64,000 nt of DNA from CALWPV01 sp045632125 (GTDB lineage Bacteria; Bacillota; Clostridia; Lachnospirales; Bianqueaceae): positions 62,001 to 126,000 of the forward strand of contig JAZQWC010000089.1 in NCBI GenBank assembly GCA_045632125.1, given 5' to 3'. A program made the position numbers and the translations under genes. Below are positions 33,023-41,231 of the stretch, one piece after another; position 1 is the first letter of the stretch, and the number at the start of each line of letters is the position of its first letter. The notes under the pieces were generated by a model that saw only the letters and a program-made list of their open reading frames with translations, was not told where the DNA came from and made no database searches.

Positions 33023-34960
33023 ATGACATATCGTAGAATTCGTTTTGGCCAAATCGGTAATAGTAAAGTGGTAGATTTTGCTGTACAGGAATTGGTTAAG
33101 TACTTGAAACAGATGGATAAAAAACTGGTGGTTGATGTGCTGCAGCTGACCGAACTGGATGAGTCCTTTAAGGGTTTGATCTGGGTAGGCTGTGACGAAA
33201 AGTTAAATGCATATCTGCCTAAGGTAGATGAGCCTGCGCTGGATGATGGTATTGCCATCGACGTGAAAGAGGGCGAGGGTTACATCACCGGTACCAATGA
33301 GCGCAGTGTACTGCTGGCTGCCTATCGCTTCCTGAAAGCTCTGGGCTGTGACTGGGTACGTCCCGGTAAAGAGGGTGAGCGTATTCCGACTCAGGCTATT
33401 GAAAACGTGAACGTTGCCATCAACGAGGCTCCCAGCTATCGTCATCGTGGCGTATGCATTGAAGGTGCTGATACGTACGAGAATATTTACGACATGATCG
33501 ACTATCTGCCCAAAGTAGGAATGAATGAGTATTTCATTCAGTTCTTAGTACCGGGTCAGTTCTTTGTACGTTGGTATGAACATCAGGGCAATCCTTACTT
33601 GGAGCCTGAAAATTTGACTCGTGATGATATCGCTGCTATGACAGTAAGCTTTGAAGCGGAGATCGCTCGTCGTGGTATTGGTTATCACAAGACCGGTCAT
33701 GGCTGGACCTGTGAACCCTTTGGTATCGATGGAACGGCTTGGGATTCAGATCGTGATTATGGTTTGGATGAAAAGACCCGTCAGTATTTGGCAGAAGTAA
33801 AAGGCAAACGTGAACTGTGGGGCAATGTTCCGCTGAACACCAACCTGTGCTATTCCAACCCGGAAGTGCGCGGTAAGATGACCGATGCCATGACTGCTTA
33901 TTGTAAAGAAAACAAGAATATTGATATTCTGCATTTCTGGTTGGCTGATGGAACAAACAACCACTGTGAATGTGAAGAATGTAAGAAGAAACGTCCTGCT
34001 GACTGGTATGTAACCATGCTGAATGAACTGGATGAAAAGATGACCGCAGCCGGTGTAGATACCAAGGTTGTATTCCTGATCTACGTTGACCTGCTGTGGG
34101 AGCCCTTGACCGAAAAGATCAAGAATCAGGATCGTTTCATTCTGATGTTTGCACCTATTACCCGTGTATATGGTGATAATTATTCCGATGCTTTGGAATA
34201 TAATGAAGAGCTGCCGCCCTATGTGCGTAACAATCTAATCATGCCTCGTGCTTTGAATCAGAACCTGGAGCACCTGCGCCGTTGGCAGAAAGATTTCAAG
34301 GGTGATAGCTTCTCCTTTGATTATCATTTGATGTGGGCTCATGTATCGGATCCTGGTTTTGAGCGCTGCGCAAAGAACCTGTTTGAGGATATGCGTGATC
34401 TGCATAAGATCGGTTTGGAAGGTATGAACAGCTGCCAGATCCAGCGTGTATTCTTCCCCACTGCAATGCCCTTTAATATGATGGCTGCCGCTCTTTGGGA
34501 TGAGAACTGCGACTATGACGCTGCCGCTGATGCTTATTATGCATCTGCCTTTGGTGAGGATGCTGCTCTGGTTCGCGACTACATGAAGACTTTGTCTGAT
34601 CTGATGCTGGTATATAATGCTGCCGCTACCGGTTTTGCTGCTGGTCCGTATTGCAAAGACTATGAGGCATTCAAGGCTGCTGTAGAAAACTTCAAACCCA
34701 TCATTGAGCGTAATGCTGCAGTAGAAGGTCCTTGTCAGGAAGATTGGCAGCTGCTGAAGCTGCACAGCGAGTACTGCCTGCTGTTTGCAGAGACCTTTGA
34801 AATGTTGGAAAAAGGTGAAGAAGAAAAGAAGATCGCCGCCGCTAACAAGCTGATGGATCTGATCTGCCGTAACGAACTGGATGCACAGAAAGTGCTGGAT
34901 GTTCATAACTCTTCCAGAGTTTTGATGGGCAGATGGAAAATGACCAAATTTGAGGTTTAA
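33023..34960 (+). CDS. DUF4838-type protein, tandem copy 1
   Basis: A 645-residue cytoplasmic protein of the same type as that at 13461. The N-terminal domain ends SVLLAAYRFLKALGCDWVRP. The body has YRHRGVCIEGADTYENIYD, YHKTGHGWTCEPFGIDGT, GKRELWGNVPLNTNLCYSN, a CxCxxC cluster in NNHCECEECKKKRPADWY, and SFDYHLMWAHVSDPGFERC. By eye about three quarters of its residues match the next gene. A glycoside-processing role is suggested by the alpha-glucuronidase-like N-terminal domain and by the sugar enzymes around it. No catalytic residues are established. AGGAGG precedes the ATG. Confidence 0.7.
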   Translation: MTYRRIRFGQIGNSKVVDFAVQELVKYLKQMDKKLVVDVLQLTELDESFKGLIWVGCDEKLNAYLPKVDEPALDDGIAIDVKEGEGYITGTNERSVLLAAYRFLKALGCDWVRPGKEGERIPTQAIENVNVAINEAPSYRHRGVCIEGADTYENIYDMIDYLPKVGMNEYFIQFLVPGQFFVRWYEHQGNPYLEPENLTRDDIAAMTVSFEAEIARRGIGYHKTGHGWTCEPFGIDGTAWDSDRDYGLDEKTRQYLAEVKGKRELWGNVPLNTNLCYSNPEVRGKMTDAMTAYCKENKNIDILHFWLADGTNNHCECEECKKKRPADWYVTMLNELDEKMTAAGVDTKVVFLIYVDLLWEPLTEKIKNQDRFILMFAPITRVYGDNYSDALEYNEELPPYVRNNLIMPRALNQNLEHLRRWQKDFKGDSFSFDYHLMWAHVSDPGFERCAKNLFEDMRDLHKIGLEGMNSCQIQRVFFPTAMPFNMMAAALWDENCDYDAAADAYYASAFGEDAALVRDYMKTLSDLMLVYNAAATGFAAGPYCKDYEAFKAAVENFKPIIERNAAVEGPCQEDWQLLKLHSEYCLLFAETFEMLEKGEEEKKIAAANKLMDLICRNELDAQKVLDVHNSSRVLMGRWKMTKFEV

Positions 34961-34995
34961 TTAGAAATCTAATTACTCTATAAGGAGGAACTATC

Positions 34996-36942
34996 ATGAC
35001 ATATCGTAGAATTCGTTTTGGCCAGATCGGCAATAGCAAAGTTGTAGATTTTGCTGTACAGGAAATCGTTAAGTATTTAAAACAGATGGATTCTAAGTTG
35101 GTGATTGATGTATTGCAGCTGCCGGCCATCGATAAAAGCTTTAAGGGTTTGATTTGGGTTGGCTGTGACGAGAGTCTGGCAGCACAGCTTCCCAAGGTGG
35201 ACGTTCCTGCATTGGATGACGGTATTGCTATTGCAGTGGAAAATGGTGAAGGCTATATCACCGGTACCAATGAACGCAGCGTATTGTTGGCTGCTTATCG
35301 CTTCCTGAAGGCTTTGGGCTGCGACTGGGTACGTCCCGGTAAAGAGGGTGAACGCATCCCTGCAAAGACGATTGAAAAGGCTGAAATTAATGTGTGCATT
35401 AATGAGGCTGCCAGCTATCGTCATCGTGGTGTATGCATCGAGGGTGCAGATACCTATGAGAATATTTACGACATGATCGACTACCTGCCCAAAGTAGGTA
35501 TGAATGAATACTTTGTACAGTTTATGGTACCCGGTACCTTCTTCAAACGTTGGTACAATCATGAGTTCAATCCGAAATTAGAAGCCGAACCTCTGAGCCG
35601 TGAGGAGATCGCTGCTATGACGGTGAGCTTGGAAGGCGAAATCGTACGCCGAGGCTTAGGCTATCATAAGACCGGCCATGGCTGGACTTGCGAACCCTTT
35701 GGCATCGATGGTACTGCATGGGATTCTCAGCGTAAGTATGAAGTGCCGGAGGAAACTTATCAGTATCTGGCAGAAGTCAATGGAAAGCGTGAATTGTGGG
35801 GCAATATTCCTTTGAATACCGAACTGTGCTATTCCAATAAGGAAGCACGCGACAAAATTACCGATGCCATTACCGAGTACTGCAAGGTAAACAAGCATGT
35901 GAGCATTCTGCATTTCTGGTTGTCTGATGGCTACAACAACCACTGCGAGTGTGAAAACTGTATTACAAAACGTCCTGCTGACTGGTACATGGTCATCCTG
36001 AATGAACTGGATGCTAAACTGACTGCAGCCAGTGTAGATACCAAGATCGTATTCCTGATCTATCATGGTTTGTTATGGGAACCCGTGGAAGAGCGTTTGA
36101 ATAATCCCGATCGTTTCATCATGATGTATGCACCCATTAGCCGTGAGTATGGTAAAGACTACACTGAGTCTTTGGAATACAACGAAGAACTTCCTCCTTA
36201 TGTACACAACAAGTGTGTAGCTCCGACTTCTTTGAATCAGAATATGGCTCATCTGCGTCGTTGGCAGGATGGATTTAAAGGCGATAGCTTCTCCTTCGAC
36301 TATCATTTGATGTGGGCCCATTGTTCTGATCCCGGTTATGAGCGCTGCGCTCGTAATCTGTTCAATGATATGCGTGATCTGCATAAGGTTGGGTTGGAAG
36401 GTATGAACAGCTGTCAGATCCAGCGTACTTTCTTCCCTACTGCACTGCCTTTCAACATGATGGCTGCAGCCCTGTGGGATGAAAACTGTGATTACGATAC
36501 CGCAGCAGATGCTTATTATGCTTCTGCATTTGGTGAGGACGCCGCTCAGGTTCGTGAATATCTGAAAAAGCTGTCTGATCTGATGTTGGTATACAATGCA
36601 CCCGCTCGTAATGTGGTGAAGCCTCCGTACTGCACCGACTACGAAGCAGTTAAGGCTGCTATTGAAAACTTCAAACCTATCATCGAGCGCAACGCCGCAC
36701 TGGAAGGACCCTGCCAGGAAGATTGGCAGCTGCTGGCATATCATAGCGAATATGCTAAGCTGTTTGTGGAAGCCTTTGAGATGATGGAGCAAGGTGATGA
36801 AGCCAAGACCAAAGACGCAGCAGAAAGATTTGTTGAGCTGATGCGCGAAAATGAATTGTTTGCACAGAAGGTTTTGGATGTTCAAAATACCGGTCGTGTA
36901 TTGTTGGGCCGCTGGAACATTCCTTTTGGTAACTATTCGTAA
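34996..36942 (+). CDS. DUF4838-type protein, tandem copy 2
   Basis: A 648-residue paralogue of the preceding gene, 35 bases downstream, starting with the same 23 residues (MTYRRIRFGQIGNSKVVDFA and on). The CxCxxC cluster is NNHCECENCITKRPADWY, and GHGWTCEPFGIDGTAWDS is unchanged. Differences concentrate in surface regions around residues 45-90, 180-200 and 545-620. The pair is a tandem duplication that kept both copies intact, which suggests distinct substrates or hetero-oligomers. Function is otherwise unknown, as for copy 1. Confidence 0.7.
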   Translation: MTYRRIRFGQIGNSKVVDFAVQEIVKYLKQMDSKLVIDVLQLPAIDKSFKGLIWVGCDESLAAQLPKVDVPALDDGIAIAVENGEGYITGTNERSVLLAAYRFLKALGCDWVRPGKEGERIPAKTIEKAEINVCINEAASYRHRGVCIEGADTYENIYDMIDYLPKVGMNEYFVQFMVPGTFFKRWYNHEFNPKLEAEPLSREEIAAMTVSLEGEIVRRGLGYHKTGHGWTCEPFGIDGTAWDSQRKYEVPEETYQYLAEVNGKRELWGNIPLNTELCYSNKEARDKITDAITEYCKVNKHVSILHFWLSDGYNNHCECENCITKRPADWYMVILNELDAKLTAASVDTKIVFLIYHGLLWEPVEERLNNPDRFIMMYAPISREYGKDYTESLEYNEELPPYVHNKCVAPTSLNQNMAHLRRWQDGFKGDSFSFDYHLMWAHCSDPGYERCARNLFNDMRDLHKVGLEGMNSCQIQRTFFPTALPFNMMAAALWDENCDYDTAADAYYASAFGEDAAQVREYLKKLSDLMLVYNAPARNVVKPPYCTDYEAVKAAIENFKPIIERNAALEGPCQEDWQLLAYHSEYAKLFVEAFEMMEQGDEAKTKDAAERFVELMRENELFAQKVLDVQNTGRVLLGRWNIPFGNYS

Positions 36943-36960
36943 ATTATCATAAAACTACGT

Positions 36961-36986
36961 GCACTGGGCCAATCATGGCCCGGTGC
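36961..36986 (+). repeat. GC-rich hairpin in an operon spacer
   Basis: GCACTGGGCC and GGCCCGGTGC form a 10-bp stem (one G-T pair) with a six-base loop after the second DUF4838 gene. It is not followed by a clean T run. It may protect the upstream mRNA or weakly attenuate. Confidence 0.6.
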
Positions 36987-37078
36987 CGTGTTTCAAAATA
37001 TCGAAAACACGAAAGATGTGTTTGAATTTCGGTAAAGTTATCATAACCGGACTTTAAATGATGAAGGAGTATAAGACA

Positions 37079-38104
37079 ATGAGAAGTGCTGTTTTTTATG
37101 GCAAACATGATCTTCGTATCGAAGATTATCCGTTGCCGGAGTTGGGCGCAAAAGATGTGCTCATTCAGGTGAAAGCCTGCGGTATCTGTGGTACCGATGT
37201 ACATATTTATGAAGGTGATAAGGGTGCGGCAGAAGTACATCCGCCGACAATTTTAGGTCATGAGTTTGCCGGTGTGATTGCTGCTGTTGGAAGCGAAGCT
37301 ACTATGTTCAAGGTAGGCGATCGTGTATGTATCGATCCTAACCAATATTGTGGCTGCTGTGAGCCCTGCCGTAATGGAGTGGTACATTATTGCGAGCATA
37401 TGATCGGTTATGGTACTACAAAGAACGGTGGTTTTGCTGAGTTCTGTAAAGTAGATGAGCGTCAGGTGTACAAATTGGGAGACAGCACGACCTTCGAACA
37501 GGGTGCTATGACAGAACCTGTGGCTTGCTGTCTGCATGGTATTGATATGTGCAACATTACCCCTGGTCAGCAAGTAGTTGTAATCGGTGGTGGTATGATC
37601 GGCCTTCTGATGATGCAGCTGGCTAAGTTGGCGGGTGCTGCTAAAGTAGCTTTGGTTGAACCCGTGGCTGAAAAGTTGGCAGTTGGCAAGAAGTTGGGTG
37701 CCGATGTGATCATTGATCCCATCAATGAAGATGTAGCTGCAGTTCTGAAGGAAAACGGAATGAACTGGATCAATTGCGTTATCGAATGTGTAGGTAAGCC
37801 CTCTACCATTGAACAGGCCATTGAGATTGCCGGTCCTAAGGCTGTTGTTATGATGTTTGGTCTGACCAAGCCCGACGAGACCATCTCTGTGAAGCCTTTC
37901 CAGATCTTCCAGAAGGAGATCGAACTGAAAGCTTCCTTTATTAATCCTTGTACCCAAAAGCGTGCACTGGATCTGATCGACTCCGGTCGTCTGGATGTAA
38001 GCAGCATGGTTTATGATGTTTGTGGATTGGATAAGTTGGAAGATATTCTGAAGGATCCGTCCCTGCGTGCAAAAGGAAAATATATTATTAGTCCTGAAAA
38101 ATAA
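37079..38104 (+). CDS. Zinc-dependent medium-chain dehydrogenase, sorbitol-dehydrogenase-like
   Basis: A 341-residue NAD(P)-dependent oxidoreductase. The catalytic zinc site is visible in KACGICGTDVHIYEG and GHEFAG. The structural zinc Cys cluster is in CGCCEPCRNGVVHYC. The Rossmann motif is VVIGGGMIGLLMMQLAK, and ECVGKPSTIEQAIE follows. It resembles polyol and threonine dehydrogenases. In this operon it could oxidise a sugar alcohol or an amino-sugar hydroxyl. I chose the ATG at 37079, nine bases after GGAG; an in-frame ATG 21 bases earlier overlaps that site. Confidence 0.9.
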   Translation: MRSAVFYGKHDLRIEDYPLPELGAKDVLIQVKACGICGTDVHIYEGDKGAAEVHPPTILGHEFAGVIAAVGSEATMFKVGDRVCIDPNQYCGCCEPCRNGVVHYCEHMIGYGTTKNGGFAEFCKVDERQVYKLGDSTTFEQGAMTEPVACCLHGIDMCNITPGQQVVVIGGGMIGLLMMQLAKLAGAAKVALVEPVAEKLAVGKKLGADVIIDPINEDVAAVLKENGMNWINCVIECVGKPSTIEQAIEIAGPKAVVMMFGLTKPDETISVKPFQIFQKEIELKASFINPCTQKRALDLIDSGRLDVSSMVYDVCGLDKLEDILKDPSLRAKGKYIISPEK

Positions 38105-38108
38105 TTTA

Positions 38109-38160
38109 TCAAATTTGTGCACTGTTCGTATTTTTCGGGTTTAAAGTCATACAAATTTGA
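38109..38160. promoter_or_regulatory. Spaced inverted repeat before the NagB-like gene
   Basis: TCAAATTTGT (38109-38118) and ACAAATTTGA (38151-38160) are perfect complements. Each contains the palindrome CAAATTTG, and the copies are about four helical turns apart. They could form a hairpin in RNA or be two operator half-sites in DNA. The next gene shows stronger codon bias than its upstream neighbours. Confidence 0.4.
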
Positions 38161-38223
38161 ACTAGCTTATGTTTGCATGGACTTTTGACCCTCAATCAAA
38201 TTATATAAAAGGAGATTATAATT

Positions 38224-39162
38224 ATGGATTTCATGTCTACCGTTAATGGTTCTATGTTGGAAGGTTTCTATCCTGCAGGTTGGGATATGGCCAAGATCGA
38301 TGCTTGCTGCGAAAAGGGCGTTGAAAGAGAAGATTTCTGGCACAAAGATTTCGAGCCTCTGGCTTGCGAAAACATTTATGAGTTCGACACCAAGATGGGT
38401 CACGAGATCGCTCTGCAGATCAAACTGGCTCGCGATCGCGGCGAGAAGCTGGCTATGATCATTCCCGTAGGTCCCATGGGTATGTATAAATGGGCTGTAT
38501 ACTTCCTGAAAGAGTGGAATGTATGCTGCGATCACGTATATACCTTCAATATGGATGAGTGGGCTGATGGAGAGGGTAATACCCTGCCCAGCGACAATCC
38601 CGCTGCTTTCGAATACTGCATGAAGGAAGCTTTCTTCAACAAACTGGGTGACCTGACTGTTCCGGAAAATCAGCGTAACTTCGCTACCAAAGAAAACCTG
38701 CCCACCTATCCTGAAAAGATCGCTAAGCTGAAAGCAGAAGGCGCTAAGCTGATCCTGATCTTCGGTATCGGTCGTATGTGCCATATCGCTTTCTGGGAGC
38801 CTCACTTTGCTGCTGAGTTTGCCACCGAGGAAGAATGGAAGGCACAGTGCTATCGTCTGGGTGCTAAGCTGCATCCTCTGACCATCGAGCAGAACGCTAT
38901 CACCAGCTTCAAGAGCCGTACCACTTTGGTTCCTTGCCGTGCTAACACTGTAGGCCCCGGCCTGATCCTGCAGGCTGACTACATCATCGGCGGTGCTGAC
39001 GGTGCTCTGGGTCGTGGCATGGGCTGGCAGGGCATGAGCTTCCTGACCACTCTGCATCATGGTCCTTCTACTTGGATTACCTCCAGCTATATTCCCACTA
39101 TGCCCGGTAAGCTGTTCTACCTGAGCGAACTGGCCGGTCCGTTGGTGGCAGACGTTAACTAA
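38224..39162 (+). CDS. NagB/RpiA-like sugar-phosphate deaminase-isomerase
   Basis: A 312-residue protein related to glucosamine-6-phosphate deaminase. FNMDEW carries the catalytic Asp of NagB (Asp72 equivalent). GIGRMCHIAFWEPHF matches the NagB site GxGxDGHIAFNEP. It keeps His143 and Glu148 equivalents but replaces the conserved Asp141-Gly by Met-Cys. Codon use indicates high expression. With the downstream kinase and aldolase it could act as an amino-sugar deaminase-isomerase like AgaI or NagB. The altered site means substrate or reaction may differ. Confidence 0.75.
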   Translation: MDFMSTVNGSMLEGFYPAGWDMAKIDACCEKGVEREDFWHKDFEPLACENIYEFDTKMGHEIALQIKLARDRGEKLAMIIPVGPMGMYKWAVYFLKEWNVCCDHVYTFNMDEWADGEGNTLPSDNPAAFEYCMKEAFFNKLGDLTVPENQRNFATKENLPTYPEKIAKLKAEGAKLILIFGIGRMCHIAFWEPHFAAEFATEEEWKAQCYRLGAKLHPLTIEQNAITSFKSRTTLVPCRANTVGPGLILQADYIIGGADGALGRGMGWQGMSFLTTLHHGPSTWITSSYIPTMPGKLFYLSELAGPLVADVN

Positions 39163-39198
39163 TTTTGAATCATATCAGAAACTGAGTGAGATTCAGCT

Positions 39199-40251
39199 AT
39201 GAACGAAAATGCAAAAATTCTGGGAGCAGGCGCAGCAGCGTCTGCTTCCGACATCTTATTAGCCGGTAACATTTTGGTGGATATTGTAAAAAACATTGAT
39301 TGTTATCCGGAAATCGGTATGTTGGCCAGCATTACCTCTGTGAAACAGGCAGTGGGTGGCTGCGTAACCAACACCGGTATCGATCTGGCCAAGATGGATC
39401 CTTCAATGAAATTGGGCGCCATCGGTAAAGTAGGACAGGATGCTTATGGTGACTATGCGGTTGAGCAGATGAATCTTCATGGCATCGACACCAGTCGTGT
39501 GCGTCGCAGCCAGACAGCCCCCACCAGCTTCAGCGATGTAATGAGTCAGCCGAGCGGTGAGCGTACCTTCTTCCATGCCCGAGGTGCCAATGCAGAATTC
39601 GCTCCTGAGGATATCGATCTGTCTAGCTTAAACACCAAGATCTTCCACATGGGCTATATCATGCTATTGGATACCTTTGATCAGGAAGACTTTGAATACG
39701 GAACCGTTATGGCCCGTCTGCTCAGTCAGGTACAGACCATGGGCATTAAAACATCCATCGATGCGGTCAGCGATAGCTTGGGAAGTTACCAAACCAAGAT
39801 TCCCCCGGCCCTGCGCTACAGCAACTATGCCATTGTCAACGAGATCGAAAGCTGCGGTATTTACGGGCTGTCGCCCCGAAATGCTGACGGCTCCCTTTCT
39901 GAGGAAGCCATCCGCGAGGCTATGGAAAGAATGGCAGCAGCAGGCGTTAAAGAGAAGGTCGTAATCCATTGTAAGGAAGCGGGCTTCTGTTTGGATGTTC
40001 CGACCGGAACCTTTACCCGCGTGAATTCGCTGAAAGTGCCTAAAGAAATGATCGCCGGCAGTGTAGGTGCAGGCGATGCCTTCTGTGCAGGCTGTTTGTA
40101 CAGCCTGTCCCAGGGATATAGCGATGAAGAAATGCTATCCTATGCTTCTGCAGCTGCAGCTTGCAATCTGTTTTCTGAGAATTCTGTGGATGGTATGAAA
40201 ACAAAGGATGAAATCTGGGAAATGGCCCGGAACTGGGAAAGACTAAAGTAA
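39199..40251 (+). CDS. PfkB-family carbohydrate kinase
   Basis: A 350-residue sugar kinase of the ribokinase/PfkB family. The N-terminal substrate region reads LLAGNILVDIVKNID and KQAVGGCVTNTGIDLAKM. The C-terminal anion-hole and catalytic signature is AGSVGAGDAFCAGCLYSL, with the catalytic Asp in GAGD. It would phosphorylate a ketose or ketose phosphate before the aldolase encoded next. Fructose- or tagatose-type substrates are plausible from the context only. Confidence 0.88.
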   Translation: MNENAKILGAGAAASASDILLAGNILVDIVKNIDCYPEIGMLASITSVKQAVGGCVTNTGIDLAKMDPSMKLGAIGKVGQDAYGDYAVEQMNLHGIDTSRVRRSQTAPTSFSDVMSQPSGERTFFHARGANAEFAPEDIDLSSLNTKIFHMGYIMLLDTFDQEDFEYGTVMARLLSQVQTMGIKTSIDAVSDSLGSYQTKIPPALRYSNYAIVNEIESCGIYGLSPRNADGSLSEEAIREAMERMAAAGVKEKVVIHCKEAGFCLDVPTGTFTRVNSLKVPKEMIAGSVGAGDAFCAGCLYSLSQGYSDEEMLSYASAAAACNLFSENSVDGMKTKDEIWEMARNWERLK

Positions 40252-40274
40252 TAACTGAAACGGAGCAACACACT

Positions 40275-41111
40275 ATGTTAGCAAATTTGTATGATGTATT
40301 ACCCAAGGCTCAGGCAGAACATTATGCCGTAGGCCTGTTCAACACCACCGATTCCGATATGCTGCAGGCAGCCATCGAGGCTGCTGAGGAGCTTAGATCT
40401 CCCATCATCATCGGTACTGCAGAGGTGCTTTTACCCTATGGCGAGCTGAAACTGATCGCTCCCTCTATTATTGAAGCTGCTAAGCGTGCTACTGTGCCGG
40501 TCGTTGTACACTACGACCATGGACTTACCTTCGAGCGTTGCATGGAAGCCTTGAAACTTGGCTTTACCAGCATCATGTTTGACGGCTCTGCCGGCGATGT
40601 AGCTCAAAATATGGCGGAAACCCGCGAAATGGTTAAGATCGCCCATGCCATGGGCGCCACCGTGGAAGGTGAGATCGGCCATGTAGGTCAGGCTGCCAGC
40701 GGCGACGAGGCTGCCAAAGATCGTTATACCACCGTACAGGAAGCTCAGGAATTCCTGGCTGCCACCGGTGTGGACGCTCTGGCCATTGCCATTGGTACCG
40801 CTCATGGTGCTTACAAAATGAAACCCGAACTGGATCTGCAGCGTCTGCGCGAGATCCGTGCGGCTGTGGATGTACCGCTGGTACTGCACGGCGGTTCCGG
40901 TCTGTCCGACGATGATTTCAAAAACACCGTTCGTGATGGTATTGCGAAAATCAACATCTTTACCGATATGTGCGTAGCCGGTTCTCAGGCCAGTGCTCAG
41001 GCTTTGGCTGAAGGAAAGGACTATTTGGAAATGCGCAACGCACGCGTAGCTGCCATTAAAGAGACCGTAATGAATAAAATGCGTCTGTTTGGTTCTGTCG
41101 GAAAAGCATGA
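40275..41111 (+). CDS. Class II ketose-bisphosphate aldolase (FbaA/GatY/AgaY type)
   Basis: A 278-residue zinc-dependent aldolase. VVVHYDHGLTFERC contains the catalytic Asp and a zinc His. Further metal ligands are EGEIGHVG (Glu) and GTAHGAY and LHGGSGL (His), the last also binding phosphate with the C-terminal KINIFTD. It splits fructose- or tagatose-1,6-bisphosphate type substrates into DHAP and an aldehyde. It follows the PfkB kinase by 23 bases, so the two probably work in sequence. Confidence 0.9.
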   Translation: MLANLYDVLPKAQAEHYAVGLFNTTDSDMLQAAIEAAEELRSPIIIGTAEVLLPYGELKLIAPSIIEAAKRATVPVVVHYDHGLTFERCMEALKLGFTSIMFDGSAGDVAQNMAETREMVKIAHAMGATVEGEIGHVGQAASGDEAAKDRYTTVQEAQEFLAATGVDALAIAIGTAHGAYKMKPELDLQRLREIRAAVDVPLVLHGGSGLSDDDFKNTVRDGIAKINIFTDMCVAGSQASAQALAEGKDYLEMRNARVAAIKETVMNKMRLFGSVGKA

Positions 41112-41178
41112 TCGAAAAAGCGTAAAGCAAAAAATTACCTTGCAAATTGCATCAAAGCGATGTAACATAAGAAGCAAG

Positions 41179-41206
41179 AAGGGCGGCATCGCGTGTGTCG
41201 CCCTTT
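41179..41206 (+). terminator. Partial terminator between aldolase and GH20 genes
   Basis: AAGGGCGGCA and TGTCGCCCTT form a 10-bp stem with one G-T pair and a seven-base loop, followed by TATTG rather than a long T run. It may reduce transcription into the GH20 gene. Confidence 0.55.
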
Positions 41207-41231
41207 ATTGTAAAGATGGGAGGTCCCCACT

